Shown: positions 32,575-40,471, counted from the stretch's first letter. The stretch: DNA of 64,000 bases from 55-13 sp964501275 (GCA_964501275.1 CAZCSP010000018.1:1-64000); one strand, 5' to 3'. Numbers and translations: made by a program. Notes: generated from the sequence alone by a model not told the origin.

Positions 32575-32587
32575 CGTCTAGAACCTT

Positions 32588-33115
32588 ATGAAGAAGCCCA
32601 TTCTCATCGTCGCCGGTATTCTCGTTCTGCTCGTCGGCATCCGCGTGATCATGAGCATGGGTGGGGCGGATGACAAGAAGCTGATCCGCGAGGCTCTCGC
32701 CGAATCCATCCTGGCCAGCAAAGAAGGCCGCCCCGGCGGGGTGATGGATAAGATTTCTGACAAGCTGACCGTCAACAACGAGCAGTTCCGCAAGGGGCAA
32801 ATCTTCGACGTGATCCGGGACATGAAGCCGGACGTCGAGGTCTTGCAACAGGATCCGGTGGTGATGGGCGAGGAGGCCCAGATCACGTCGCCCGTTCGTC
32901 TGAAGTTGAAGTTGCCCATTGGCAACGGCTCGGCTTTCGACCAGACCATCCAAGACGTGACCCTGGTCTTCGCCAAAGAGTCCGCGACCGAGTGGCTGGT
33001 CATCCCGACCACCAAGTGGCGGCTAAAAGAGGTGAGGCTCCCAGACAATGTGATGAGCCAGATCAGCGGCCTCGGGAATTTGGGGACCCTTGGCGGGTTC
33101 GGGTTTGGGTTGTAG
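32588..33115 (+). CDS. Membrane-anchored protein of unknown function
   Basis: A 175-residue protein with an N-terminal membrane anchor (PILIVAGILVLLVGIRVIMSM) and a soluble extracytoplasmic domain rich in alternating strands (QITSPVRLKLKLPIGNG, QTIQDVTLVFAKES, WLVIPTTKWRLKEVRLP). Ends in a Gly/Leu/Phe-rich tail (LGNLGTLGGFGFG). The helix-then-strands order recalls small NTF2-like export-related domains, without a motif I can name. Thirteen bases after ribF on the same strand. Confidence 0.72.
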   Translation: MKKPILIVAGILVLLVGIRVIMSMGGADDKKLIREALAESILASKEGRPGGVMDKISDKLTVNNEQFRKGQIFDVIRDMKPDVEVLQQDPVVMGEEAQITSPVRLKLKLPIGNGSAFDQTIQDVTLVFAKESATEWLVIPTTKWRLKEVRLPDNVMSQISGLGNLGTLGGFGFGL

Positions 33116-33322
33116 GTCGCCATCATTCAGGCTTTTCTCCACCACGAAGAAACCAAGAAACAAAGAGCGCGAAGGCTGTCTTCAGGCTCTTCATGGTTTG
33201 GGGTTTCTTGGTGCCCTTGGTGGTTTCTGGACGTTGGAGGGAACCGTCGCTGAACGCAGGAAGGCGCAGGGGTAACGGCGGGAATGTCGTCCCTTTGATT
33301 TTTGCGATAGAATCTATCTGCG
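33116..33322. repeat. Family G repeat region
   Basis: No gene seen. Minus-oriented copy of the GAAGAAACCAAGAAACAAAG phrase (about 33149-33168) followed by a GGTTTCTTGGTGCCCTTGGT phrase (33201 onward). TAGAAT at 33308-33313 may be the -10 for the next gene. Confidence 0.55.
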
Positions 33323-33754
33323 ATGACTCCGATGAGCAAAGGCTTGAAGCGAGCCGCTTTTCTTTCGGCATGGATTAATTTTGGTGCCATCGGCTTGTGG
33401 ATCTGGGGGTGCTTGTTGCTTGGAGGACTTGAGCCCTTTAGCAACACAGGAGGACTTACCATGCTCGGCATGAGCATGAACTTGGCCAGCGGAACGTTCT
33501 ATATCCAAACACGTGGATCGGTTGGCCCCCGGCTGTTCGTCCTTGCAATGTCTCTGCTTATCGCCATCCCGGGGTTCGTTCTATGGAAACACCGCGCGTT
33601 TGCCCTAAGTTCAGCCACCGTGCAACAAGCAACTGGACTACTAATCGCTAGCCTAGTGCTTGCGACCATCTCTTTTGTCATAGGAGTCCGGGCGTTGAAG
33701 CAAGATCAGAAAGCATCTCTGCTTTTCCAAACAAATCCGATCTCAAAGACCTAG
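33323..33754 (+). CDS. Small four-helix membrane protein
   Basis: A 143-residue protein with four hydrophobic helices: AFLSAWINFGAIGLWIWGCL, a Met/Gly-rich second segment (TMLGMSMNLASGTFYI), LFVLAMSLLIAIPGFVLW and ATGLLIASLVLATISFVIG. Termini are basic and cytoplasmic-looking. No family recognised. Lies just upstream of the ribosomal-protein operon without sharing an obvious function. Confidence 0.65.
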   Translation: MTPMSKGLKRAAFLSAWINFGAIGLWIWGCLLLGGLEPFSNTGGLTMLGMSMNLASGTFYIQTRGSVGPRLFVLAMSLLIAIPGFVLWKHRAFALSSATVQQATGLLIASLVLATISFVIGVRALKQDQKASLLFQTNPISKT

Positions 33755-33925
33755 CGCAGACGAAGATTGCGTAGGTATAATCCCTTCTTGCGTCAGCCGA
33801 CTGAAAGCGCGGCGCGCCTCTGGCGTGTCTACTCATCATTCAGACGGACCTGAATCCAGAAAGGATTCGCGACTCGGACCAATACCCTCTAGACGGGGTG
33901 TGTTGAGGGATCAGAAGAACAAGAA
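33755..33925 (+). promoter_or_regulatory. Leader and promoter region of the rpmJ-rpoA operon
   Basis: TATAAT at 33776-33781 is a consensus -10 (the -35 is weak). The roughly 140-base leader contains a small hairpin GAATCC-AGAAA-GGATTC (33852-33868) and a G-rich stretch before rpmJ. No known ribosomal-protein-binding leader structure is recognisable to me. Confidence 0.45.
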
Positions 33926-34039
33926 ATGAAAGTCAGAGCCAGTGTCAAAAAGATTTGCGACAAGTGCAAGATCATCAAGCGCGAAGGCGTCGTGCGGGTG
34001 ATTTGCGAGAACAAGAAGCACAAGCAGCGACAGGGCTAA
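33926..34039 (+). CDS. rpmJ: 50S ribosomal protein L36
   Basis: A 37-residue zinc-ribbon-type L36, read directly from the DNA: it starts MKVRASVKKICDKCKIIKRE and ends ENKKHKQRQG. The metal-binding residues Cys-x2-Cys and the later Cys and His (CENKKH) are complete, so this is the C+ (zinc-containing) form. Standard place before rpsM. No infA is found just upstream, where many genomes have it. Confidence 0.97.
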   Translation: MKVRASVKKICDKCKIIKREGVVRVICENKKHKQRQG

Positions 34040-34065
34040 GGGCTGACGGAGAAAGAACGAACTAG

Positions 34066-34443
34066 ATGGCACGTATCGCAGGTATCGACCTCCCCCGAGA
34101 CAAGGCGGCGCAATATGCGCTTCCTCTGATCTACGGCATCGGCAAGCACAATGTAGTCCAGCTTCTTGAGAAAGCGGGCGTCGACCCCCGAAAGAAGGTC
34201 CGCGACCTCACCGAGACCGAGATCGCCCACCTTCGCGAAGTTCTTGATCGAGACTTCCAAGTCGAGGGAGACCTGCGCCGAGAAGTCAATGGCAACATCC
34301 GCCGCCTGATCGAGATCGGCTCCTATCGAGGGCTCCGACATCGACGCGGACTCCCGACCCGGGGTCAGAACACCCGAGCCGCCGCCCGAACTCGAAAGGG
34401 ACCGAAGAAGACGGTCGCCGGTAAGAAGAAGGCGAAGAAATAG
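34066..34443 (+). CDS. rpsM: 30S ribosomal protein S13
   Basis: A 125-residue small-subunit head protein contacting tRNA and the 50S bridge. Starts ARIAGIDLPRDKAAQYALPL, contains the helix-two-turn-helix YGIGKHNVVQLLEKAGVD, and ends with the basic RHRRGLPTRGQNTRAAARTR, then KGPKKTVAGKKK. Normal length. Follows rpmJ with a 26-base gap. Confidence 0.98.
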   Translation: MARIAGIDLPRDKAAQYALPLIYGIGKHNVVQLLEKAGVDPRKKVRDLTETEIAHLREVLDRDFQVEGDLRREVNGNIRRLIEIGSYRGLRHRRGLPTRGQNTRAAARTRKGPKKTVAGKKKAKK

Positions 34444-34535
34444 GGCTTAGGCATTCGGTGTTGGGTCTTAGGAAAACCCAAAGCCCAATACCGAATGCCT
34501 AGCACCCGACACCCAACACCCAACACCCAAAAACA
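34444..34535. repeat. Family F hairpin between rpsM and rpsK
   Basis: GGGCTTAGGCATTCGGTGTT...GGG on the left and CCCAATACCGAATGCCTAGC...CCCAACACCC on the right form a long imperfect hairpin inside the ribosomal operon. Not protein-coding. Confidence 0.75.
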
Positions 34536-34928
34536 ATGGCAAGAAAAGCAGTCACGAAGGGCAAGGCGAAAGAGAAGAAGAACATTCCCACCGGGATGGC
34601 CTTCATTAACGCCTCATTCAACAATACGCTGATCACGATCACCGACCCGCAGGGCAACGTGATCTCCTGGTCCAGCGCAGGCAATGCGAACTTCAAGGGA
34701 AGCCGAAAGGGCACTCCGTTCGCCGCCCAGGTCGCCGCCGACAAGGCATCCCGACTGGCGCAGGAGCATGGCCTGCGAAAGATCGACGTGAAGGTTTCCG
34801 GCCCCGGAAGCGGACGCGAGACAGCCATTCGATCCCTTCAGGCTTCGGGCTTGGAAGTGACCAGTATCACCGACGTGACCCCGGTTCCCCACAACGGGTG
34901 CCGCCCGCCCAAGCGACGAAGAGTTTAA
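34536..34928 (+). CDS. rpsK: 30S ribosomal protein S11
   Basis: A 130-residue platform protein. IPTGMAFINASFNNTLITIT, then DPQGNVISWSSAGNANFKGS, and the end EVTSITDVTPVPHNGCRPPK, then RRRV, are diagnostic; the final RPPKRRRV binds 16S rRNA and Shine-Dalgarno helix. Next gene is rpoA; the usual rpsD between them is absent. Confidence 0.98.
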   Translation: MARKAVTKGKAKEKKNIPTGMAFINASFNNTLITITDPQGNVISWSSAGNANFKGSRKGTPFAAQVAADKASRLAQEHGLRKIDVKVSGPGSGRETAIRSLQASGLEVTSITDVTPVPHNGCRPPKRRRV

Positions 34929-34961
34929 CCACCCCAGACCTGGAGGTCCAGGCTACAAAAA
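34929..34961 (+). repeat. Family E hairpin (GACCTGGAGGTCC)
   Basis: CAGACCTGGAGGTCCAGGCT lies between rpsK and rpoA, where rpsD normally sits. Same phrase type as at 15653, 57969, 58052 and 58797. Confidence 0.65.
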
Positions 34962-35954
34962 ATGCCAACTATTTCCGCATCTGATCTCACCACCGACTAC
35001 GGCAAGTTCATTCTCGAGCCTCTAGAAAAGGGCTATGGGCAGACCATCGGCAACGCCCTTCGCCGAGTTCTCCTCAGCTCCATCCAAGGCGCGGCGGTAT
35101 CCGCCGTCCGCATCGACAAGGTTTTCCATGAGTTCGCCCCGATTCCCGGCGCCAAGGAAGATACCACCGAACTGCTTTTGAACCTGAAGGACCTGGCCAT
35201 CTCCATCGACACCGATGCCGGGATGCCAACAGAAGATCCGGTTCTGCGCATCGACGTGCAGGGGCCGGGCCGAGTGACCGGCGCGGACGTCGTTTGCCCC
35301 GAAGGCGTCGAGATCGTGAACCCCGAGGTTTATATTGCTACCCTCAGCGACGAGAAAGCCAGCCTGAATATGGAGCTTTACATCGGCTGGGGCAGCGGTT
35401 ACCTTCTTCCTGAAAAGCAGGAGCGGTACCGAGGCATGATCGGCGTGATCCCCACCGGATCGCAGTACACCCCGGTTCGAAAGGTCAACTACACCGTCGA
35501 ATCTACCCGCGTGGGGATGCGCACCGACTACGAGCGACTGGTCCTCGACATCTGGACCAACGGCGCGACCAAGCCGAACGACGCGCTCAGTCAGGCTGCC
35601 CACATTCTCGACAAGTATTTCCGAATGTTCTTCGACCTCGGCGCCGCCGGATTCGAGTCGGATATCGACATCAACGATGAGTCGATCGGCGATGTATCCC
35701 ACATCCCGGATCTCCGCATTGAAGAGCTTGATTTCTCTCAGCGCACGTTCAACTGTCTGCGCCGCGCCGGTTTGCTCACGTTGCGGGCGTTGGCTACCAC
35801 CACCGAGAGCGACCTCACCAGCATTCGCGGCTTCGGCAAGAAGTCGCTGTTCGAGGTTCGCGACAAGCTGGCCGAGCACGGCATCGAATTGAAGCCACCG
35901 AAGGGCGGCTTCCGATCCGTCGATCTTCTCGATGACGACGACGACGATTTCTAA
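34962..35954 (+). CDS. rpoA: RNA polymerase alpha subunit
   Basis: A 330-residue alpha subunit. The N-terminal dimerisation and assembly domain shows KFILEPLEKGYGQTIGNALR, then RVLLSSIQGAAVSAVRIDKV and VRKVNYTVESTRVG, and the C-terminal helix-hairpin-helix domain shows EELDFSQRTFNCLRRAGL, LRALATTTESDLTSIRGFGK and KSLFEVRDKLAEHG. It ends in an unusually acidic tail of six consecutive Asp residues and Phe. Confidence 0.98.
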   Translation: MPTISASDLTTDYGKFILEPLEKGYGQTIGNALRRVLLSSIQGAAVSAVRIDKVFHEFAPIPGAKEDTTELLLNLKDLAISIDTDAGMPTEDPVLRIDVQGPGRVTGADVVCPEGVEIVNPEVYIATLSDEKASLNMELYIGWGSGYLLPEKQERYRGMIGVIPTGSQYTPVRKVNYTVESTRVGMRTDYERLVLDIWTNGATKPNDALSQAAHILDKYFRMFFDLGAAGFESDIDINDESIGDVSHIPDLRIEELDFSQRTFNCLRRAGLLTLRALATTTESDLTSIRGFGKKSLFEVRDKLAEHGIELKPPKGGFRSVDLLDDDDDDF

Positions 35955-35960
35955 ACAACC

Positions 35961-36410
35961 ATGAGACACCTTGTAGATAGAAGAAAACTTGGGTTGCCAA
36001 GCGACCAGCGCCGGGCCCTCTTGACGAACCTTCAGCGGCAGTTCATCCGCCACGGGTACGTTCACACCACCTTGGGTCGGGCAAAGGAGCTTCAGAGACT
36101 CGTCGAAAAGCTGATCACCTACGCCCGAGAGGACTCGTTGAACGCACGACGTCAGGCTCGAAAGGTCCTCGTCGGCCACTCTTCCAGCAGCCCCAAGAAC
36201 GCGAAGGAGCTGGCAGGCAAGACCGACTTTGAGAAGACCCAGATTCTCGCCAATAAGAGCCTGCTCAACGGGGAAGACCTGGTCAAGCACCTGTTCGACA
36301 ACATCGGCCCCCGATTCAAGGATCGAAACGGCGGCTATACCCGACTGACCAAGACCGGCTATCGCCGCGGCGACGCGGCCCCAACTGCCGTCTTGGAGTT
36401 GGTTGACTAA
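35961..36410 (+). CDS. rplQ: 50S ribosomal protein L17
   Basis: A 149-residue L17. RHLVDRRKLGLPSDQRRALL, then TNLQRQFIRHGYVHTTLGRA, then KELQRLVEKLITYAREDSL, is the family core near the exit tunnel, and the end DRNGGYTRLTKTGYRRGDAA is typical. A central insertion (about residues 65-85) lengthens it slightly. Follows rpoA after six bases. Confidence 0.97.
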   Translation: MRHLVDRRKLGLPSDQRRALLTNLQRQFIRHGYVHTTLGRAKELQRLVEKLITYAREDSLNARRQARKVLVGHSSSSPKNAKELAGKTDFEKTQILANKSLLNGEDLVKHLFDNIGPRFKDRNGGYTRLTKTGYRRGDAAPTAVLELVD

Positions 36411-36506
36411 AGCTGTGGCATGGGCTGCCAGCCCATGCGTCGCCTGACCTGCCAGGTCAGGCTTTGAGGATTGTATCAAGCCTGAGCGTATGGTCAGGCA
36501 AAGGAA
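36411..36506. repeat. Family C/D-like hairpins
   Basis: GGCATGGGCTGCCAGCCCATGC and TGACCTGCCAGGTCA (about 36418-36462) are two adjacent hairpins built on the same plan as family C. They separate rplQ from truA. Confidence 0.65.
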
Positions 36507-37289
36507 ATGAGAAGAGTTAGGCTCACCATAGCCTACGATGGAACCGATTTCTGCGGGTTCGCCCCGCAGCGTGACCAGAGAACTGTTCACGGAACATTGA
36601 CAGAAGCTGTTCGCCGGGCAACCGGCGAGGATGTAGAGATCGTCGGCGGGAGTCGAACGGATGGCGGAGCCCATGCCTATGGCGCGTCCGCCCACTTCGA
36701 CACCGCCAACCCGATGCCCGTGGGGACATGGCGTCTGGTGCTGAACAAAGCCCTCGACGAGGACTGCCGGATTGTGGAGTCGGAGGAGGTTTCTCCCGAG
36801 TTCCACGCCCGATTCAGCGCCACCAGCCGGGTCTACCGCTACCGATTCCTGCTCAACGAGTTCGACCCCTTCCGCCGTCGCTATGCGCACGCCTATTGGA
36901 AGGACCTGGACTTGGATGCGATGCAGGAGGCGGCCAAGGCTCTTTTGGGAGAACACGACTTCCGGGGATACACCGAAGAGGTTGGACCAGAGGTGCTAAA
37001 CACCCGTCGAATCCTCTATCGAGTCGATCTGACTCGGGTGGAGGATGAAATCCACTTCGAGGTAGACGGAATCGCCTTCCTCAGAGGCATGATGCGCCGA
37101 ATGGCGGGAATGCTCTTTGAAATTGGGAGGGGACACCGACCGATTGAGGATTGCGCCCGCTTGCTGACTGAAGAACGAAATCAGATGCAGTGGCCGGTAG
37201 TGCTCCCCGCCAAAGGTTTGACCCTGATGAGGGTGAACTATTCGGTGGACGGATACGACGCGCGAAAGCAGCCTTGGGGAGAAGAGTAG
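36507..37289 (+). CDS. truA: tRNA pseudouridine synthase A
   Basis: A 260-residue enzyme that makes pseudouridine at positions 38-40 of tRNA anticodon stems. RLTIAYDGTDFCGFAPQRDQ starts it; GGSRTDGGAHAYGASAHFDT contains the catalytic Asp within RTDGGAHA, and a late FLRGMMRRMAGMLFEIGRG matches the conserved MxRxxxG block. The site RTDxGVHA is present with Gly for Val. Normal length and usual place after rplQ. Confidence 0.95.
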   Translation: MRRVRLTIAYDGTDFCGFAPQRDQRTVHGTLTEAVRRATGEDVEIVGGSRTDGGAHAYGASAHFDTANPMPVGTWRLVLNKALDEDCRIVESEEVSPEFHARFSATSRVYRYRFLLNEFDPFRRRYAHAYWKDLDLDAMQEAAKALLGEHDFRGYTEEVGPEVLNTRRILYRVDLTRVEDEIHFEVDGIAFLRGMMRRMAGMLFEIGRGHRPIEDCARLLTEERNQMQWPVVLPAKGLTLMRVNYSVDGYDARKQPWGEE

Positions 37290-37536
37290 GGAATCAGGGA
37301 GTTAGGGAATGAAGGAATGCTTCCCTTATTCCCTAGTCCCCAGGTAACTACAAGCATCCACGACCTGGAAGGTCGTGGGACACATGTGCAGGATGCCCAT
37401 GCTACATCACAGCTTCGAGATTTGGCCTATTCCCATTAGGGGAAAGCCGGAAGCGAGTCGAAAGACTCGGCAGACCGACAGCGCCCGCGTTGTCAACGAC
37501 CCAACGATTCGGCTATGCCGCATCGACCGAAAGAAA
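37290..37536. other. Intergenic region with repeats before rplM
   Basis: No gene. Contains GGAATCAGGGAGTTAGGGAA...TTCCCTTATTCCCTAGTCCC (a hairpin, 37291-37341) and a family D unit CACGACCTGGAAGGTCGTGG at about 37359-37378, followed by GCAGGATGCCCATGC. The same unit is translated within flgJ. Confidence 0.65.
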
Positions 37537-37974
37537 ATGAACAGAACCTATACACCAAAGGAAGGAACGATCGACCGCAAATGGCATGTGGTCGACGCAG
37601 CGGGCATACCAGTCGGTCGCCTTGCGGGCCAAGTGGCCCAAGTGCTTCGCGGCAAGCATAAGCCCACCTTCACCTATAACGCCGACTGCGGCGACTTCGT
37701 CATCATCATCAACGCCGACAAGGTCGTCCTGACCGGCGGCAAGAAAGACGAGCTCATCTACTGGCACACCGGCTGGCCGGGCGGACTCAAGAACGTCTCC
37801 CGAGGCAAAATGCTGGAAGACGATCCCGTCAAGCTCGTCGAAAAGGCCGTCTGGGGCATGACCCCCAAGACCAAGCTGGGCAAGGCGCTCTTTAAGAAGC
37901 TGAAGGTTTACGCTGGCTCCGAGCATCCTCATGAGGCCCAAAACCCCACGCCCCTGAACATCAAGAAGGACTAA
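37537..37974 (+). CDS. rplM: 50S ribosomal protein L13
   Basis: A 145-residue L13. NRTYTPKEGTIDRKWHVVDA, then AGIPVGRLAGQVAQVLRGKH, then DFVIIINADKVVLTGGK, are typical, as is KAVWGMTPKTKLGKALFKKL. I start it at the ATG at 37537; the longer frame from 37375 would translate a dispersed repeat. Paired with rpsI as in most bacteria. Confidence 0.97.
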   Translation: MNRTYTPKEGTIDRKWHVVDAAGIPVGRLAGQVAQVLRGKHKPTFTYNADCGDFVIIINADKVVLTGGKKDELIYWHTGWPGGLKNVSRGKMLEDDPVKLVEKAVWGMTPKTKLGKALFKKLKVYAGSEHPHEAQNPTPLNIKKD

Positions 37975-37982
37975 CGAATTTA

Positions 37983-38378
37983 ATGGCAGCAACTCAAAGC
38001 AATTACGGAACCGGTCGCCGCAAGCGGGCGATCGCGCGAGTCTGGCTGGTGCCGGGCGAAGGAAACATCACCATCAACGGACGCAAGTTCGACCAGTACC
38101 TGGGCCGACCCGTCCTCGAGATTCTCGTCAAGAGTCCCCTGGTCCATCTTGGTATGGATGGCCGCTGGGATGTGAAGGCGACCGCCAAGGGCGGCGGCAT
38201 TACCGGCCAGGCCGGCGCCGTCAAACTCGGCATCGCCCGAGCCCTGGTGGAGTACGACGAGACTCTGCGAAAAGAGCTACGAGCTGGCGGCTTCATGACC
38301 CGCGACTCGCGGATCAAGGAAAGCAAGAAGTACGGTCGCAAGAAGGCGCGACGCGGCTTCCAGTTCGTTAAGCGTTAA
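37983..38378 (+). CDS. rpsI: 30S ribosomal protein S9
   Basis: A 131-residue S9. YGTGRRKRAIARVWLVPGEG, GGGITGQAGAVKLGIARALV and the C-terminal DSRIKESKKYGRKKARRGFQ, then FVKR, are the family hallmarks; the terminal KR reaches the P-site tRNA. Follows rplM after eight bases and is followed by a repeat and terminator. Confidence 0.98.
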   Translation: MAATQSNYGTGRRKRAIARVWLVPGEGNITINGRKFDQYLGRPVLEILVKSPLVHLGMDGRWDVKATAKGGGITGQAGAVKLGIARALVEYDETLRKELRAGGFMTRDSRIKESKKYGRKKARRGFQFVKR

Positions 38379-38387
38379 GAGCAACGT

Positions 38388-38431
38388 GGCTTGGGCGTCC
38401 CGCCCAAGGTTTCCACGACCGTCCCGGTCGT
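38388..38431 (+). repeat. Family C repeat, second copy
   Basis: GGCTTGGGCGTCCCGCCCAAG, then CCACGACCGTCCCGGTCGTG: the same double-hairpin plan as at 3623-3666 with compensating base changes in the stems. Confidence 0.75.
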
Positions 38432-38437
38432 GCTGAT

Positions 38438-38471
38438 GGGGCCGCCGAACAGATTCGGCGGTCCCATTTTT
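38438..38471 (+). terminator. Rho-independent terminator after rpsI
   Basis: GGGGCCGCCGAA-CAGA-TTCGGCGGTCCC followed by ATTTTTG. A GC-rich stem with a T-tract, at the end of the ribosomal operon. Confidence 0.88.
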
Positions 38472-38667
38472 GTTGCGCCACCTACCTGGGGTGGGGAAGG
38501 AGTGGACGGAAGTTAGAGTTTAGGTGGAACATGGCAGAGTGAAAATAATGGATCGTTCATGGCCTCCTCTGCTTTCGCAACGTTCCTTCAACAACAGCCA
38601 CCCGCAGGTTGGCTCTCCACCCGCGTGAACCTGTTAAGTTCAATGATGCCTGCTCCCAAAAAATAAT
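38472..38667. other. Intergenic region before the pseudopilin cassette
   Basis: No gene or repeat recognised. AT content rises toward the promoter at 38668. Confidence 0.5.
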
Positions 38668-38697
38668 TTGGCAAAATTCAGAAACATGCTCTATAAT
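38668..38697 (+). promoter_or_regulatory. Promoter of pseudopilin cassette, leaderless layout
   Basis: TTGGCA (38668-38673), an 18-base spacer and a consensus TATAAT (38692-38697). The ATG at 38704 lies six bases after the -10, so transcription should start at the start codon itself. Confidence 0.65.
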
Positions 38698-38703
38698 GCA
38701 GGT

Positions 38704-38874
38704 ATGGCGAAGATGTCAAGAGGTTGGTTGGTATTCTGCCTGTTTTGGCTCACCGTGGGCGTCTGGGCATTTGGCCTTGCGCGCGAGCCGGGCTTGGGAC
38801 AGGTGGGCAGTAGTCTACGGTCCTTCATTCACCCGGTTCAACCCATGCCTCAATCGGAGGGGTGTCAGCTATGA
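38704..38874 (+). CDS. Small single-pass membrane protein
   Basis: A 56-residue protein with one transmembrane helix (GWLVFCLFWLTVGVWAFGLA) after a short basic start (AKMSR), and an external tail of about 30 residues. Its stop overlaps the ATG of the pseudopilin gene (ATGA at 38871), so the two are coupled. The position and size suggest an accessory of the pilin-like protein. No family recognised. Confidence 0.6.
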   Translation: MAKMSRGWLVFCLFWLTVGVWAFGLAREPGLGQVGSSLRSFIHPVQPMPQSEGCQL

Positions 38875-39446
38875 GAAGAGCCTTCACGATTCTCGAGGTT
38901 CTCATTGTCGTTCTCATCGTTTCGCTGTTGGCGGGCATTATGTTTGTGGTGAGCGCCCCCGCAAGGGAATCAAGCAGGCAATCAAGCTGCATTAACAACC
39001 TCAAGCAGTTGTATGTGGCGGTCACGCTCTACTCGGGCGACAACGGCGATGGATCGGTAAACGGCTTAGATGGCTTGGCGTTCATTCCTGGTGGCGCTAC
39101 CAAAGCTTTGAGTCCGTACATCAAAGATAAGCAAATCATCTACTGTCCAGACTCGACACAACGAATGCGCGATAGGTTTGCGTCTACGTACGCATATTCG
39201 ATTATGCAGAATTTTGTAGACATTCCCATACGACCAAGCACGCTTGCTTTCCTGAAACAATACAAAGAGATGGGCACCTCAACTCCTATCATAAGCTGTG
39301 GCGTTCACGATGAGATGTTCTACGCGCCCCGTGAATCGACAATTAATCCGGTCTTTGCGAAGCCATTTATGATCCATCTTTTAATGAACGGTAGTGTAAA
39401 AAAAGGCCGATTCGATGAACCTAGGATGAAGCTTTTTACAAACTAG
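38871..39446 (+). CDS. Type IV pseudopilin-like protein with N-methylation motif
   Basis: A 191-residue protein with a class III (prepilin) signal: RRA-FTILEVLIVVLIVSLLAG, where cleavage before Phe and the Glu at mature +5 match prepilin peptidase substrates. The rest (SSCINNLKQLYVAVTLYSGD, ALSPYIKDKQIIYCPDST) is the H-x-G-less relative of the large DUF1559-like / type II secretion pseudopilin class seen in Planctomycetes and Armatimonadota. I prefer the ATG at 38871 over 38862 because it overlaps the upstream stop. No secretion ATPase is nearby. Confidence 0.82.
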   Translation: MRRAFTILEVLIVVLIVSLLAGIMFVVSAPARESSRQSSCINNLKQLYVAVTLYSGDNGDGSVNGLDGLAFIPGGATKALSPYIKDKQIIYCPDSTQRMRDRFASTYAYSIMQNFVDIPIRPSTLAFLKQYKEMGTSTPIISCGVHDEMFYAPRESTINPVFAKPFMIHLLMNGSVKKGRFDEPRMKLFTN

Positions 39447-39461
39447 TATATGAGGTAAACA

Positions 39462-39779
39462 ATGAAAATGAAACGAACGATAGCAATGTGGATTGCTGCT
39501 CAGATTGGAGCCGTCTTTGCCCTGCTACTTGTGTTTGGAGTACAGCTTGCCATTGCTATACCCTGCGATCAGTCGCAAAGCGTTACATGCATTGGCACAG
39601 GTTGCGAGCTTGAATTTGGCTCGCTGTATGCCTGTTGCAATACGTTGCCTGGAGTCTGCTGTCAGAGAGCATGCAGGTATATTGACTGTGGTGAATGTGA
39701 AGGCTCAGGAAACATCGCATCGACAGGCATAGAACTGGGACTTCCTTGTGAGGACGGATACTGTTGGGGAGAGCTTTAG
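39462..39779 (+). CDS. Secreted cysteine-rich small protein
   Basis: A 105-residue protein with a long signal peptide (MWIAAQIGAVFALLLVFGVQ then LAIA). The mature 70 residues hold 12 cysteines, including ACC and VCC pairs, likely forming several disulfides. The end is acidic (LPCEDGYCWGEL). No family recognised; such proteins can be surface or effector peptides, but this is inference. Cotranscribed with the pseudopilin by position (15-base gap); overlaps the next frame by 16 bases. Confidence 0.65.
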   Translation: MKMKRTIAMWIAAQIGAVFALLLVFGVQLAIAIPCDQSQSVTCIGTGCELEFGSLYACCNTLPGVCCQRACRYIDCGECEGSGNIASTGIELGLPCEDGYCWGEL

Positions 39780-40378
39780 CAATCACGGCTGCGGTCATAC
39801 TTCTGATCGCAGTTGGATACTTGATCTACCCAAGAGAGGATGGGAATCAAGTTGCCCTGCATAGCGTTGAGGCTCTGCAGGCGAGCAATTGGCGCGATCT
39901 GTATGATCGCGTCGATGACAATACCAGGCAAGTAAACGGGTGGACGGAGGCGACTTTTACGGCCTTTGCCAGTACACTCACGCGTGGCTTGGAGGACTGG
40001 AAGGTAACGACCAAAATCCGTCAAGATCCCCCTCCGCCGCCTGGCAGCATCAGCATGCAATCGTTCGACCCAAACAATGAGGCCTGGCTTGACGTCACTT
40101 TTCACTCTAAAGAGGCGTCGAAGCCAATAACGCGGACCGTCATAGCGAGGAAAGATCCCACTGGCAAATGGCGCGCCGACATCATCGAACTACTGATCGC
40201 GCGGAACTATGCATCGTTGAATTCGAGAGAGCGGCTCGAGCGGATGCTTGAGGCGATGAAAGCCGCAAATATGACGAAGTTGGTGATGCCTGCTCGAAAG
40301 GTAACCACGACCCCGGAAAGGATCAGTCAAGTTCTTGCCGGCGAACTTCCGCCGGGGAAAGTTTTTCTCAGAGGATAA
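39764..40378 (+). CDS. Membrane-anchored protein of unknown function
   Basis: A 204-residue protein with an N-terminal anchor (ALAITAAVILLIAVGYLIYP) and an external domain starting AVEALQASNWRDLYD-like (VALHSVEALQASNWRDLYDR), with strands typical of a DUF4878/NTF2-like fold (AWLDVTFHSKEA, TRTVIARKDPTGKWRADIIE). The start is a TTG at 39764 inside the previous gene; no ATG in frame is near. Last gene of the cassette. Confidence 0.65.
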   Translation: MGRALAITAAVILLIAVGYLIYPREDGNQVALHSVEALQASNWRDLYDRVDDNTRQVNGWTEATFTAFASTLTRGLEDWKVTTKIRQDPPPPPGSISMQSFDPNNEAWLDVTFHSKEASKPITRTVIARKDPTGKWRADIIELLIARNYASLNSRERLERMLEAMKAANMTKLVMPARKVTTTPERISQVLAGELPPGKVFLRG

Positions 40379-40471
40379 ACGCCCCTCGGATCGCGTCCTA
40401 GAAAATCGGGCCTGGTGTATCCCGGTTGCCTTATGTAAACTGATCTGGCTTGGGATGATCCAAGCTTGAGG

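Noticed and set aside
35022..36956. 644-codon open frame on the minus strand across rpoA and rplQ
   Set aside because: It lies antisense to clearly identified ribosomal and polymerase genes; the amino-acid content is typical of reverse-strand shadows in GC-rich DNA.
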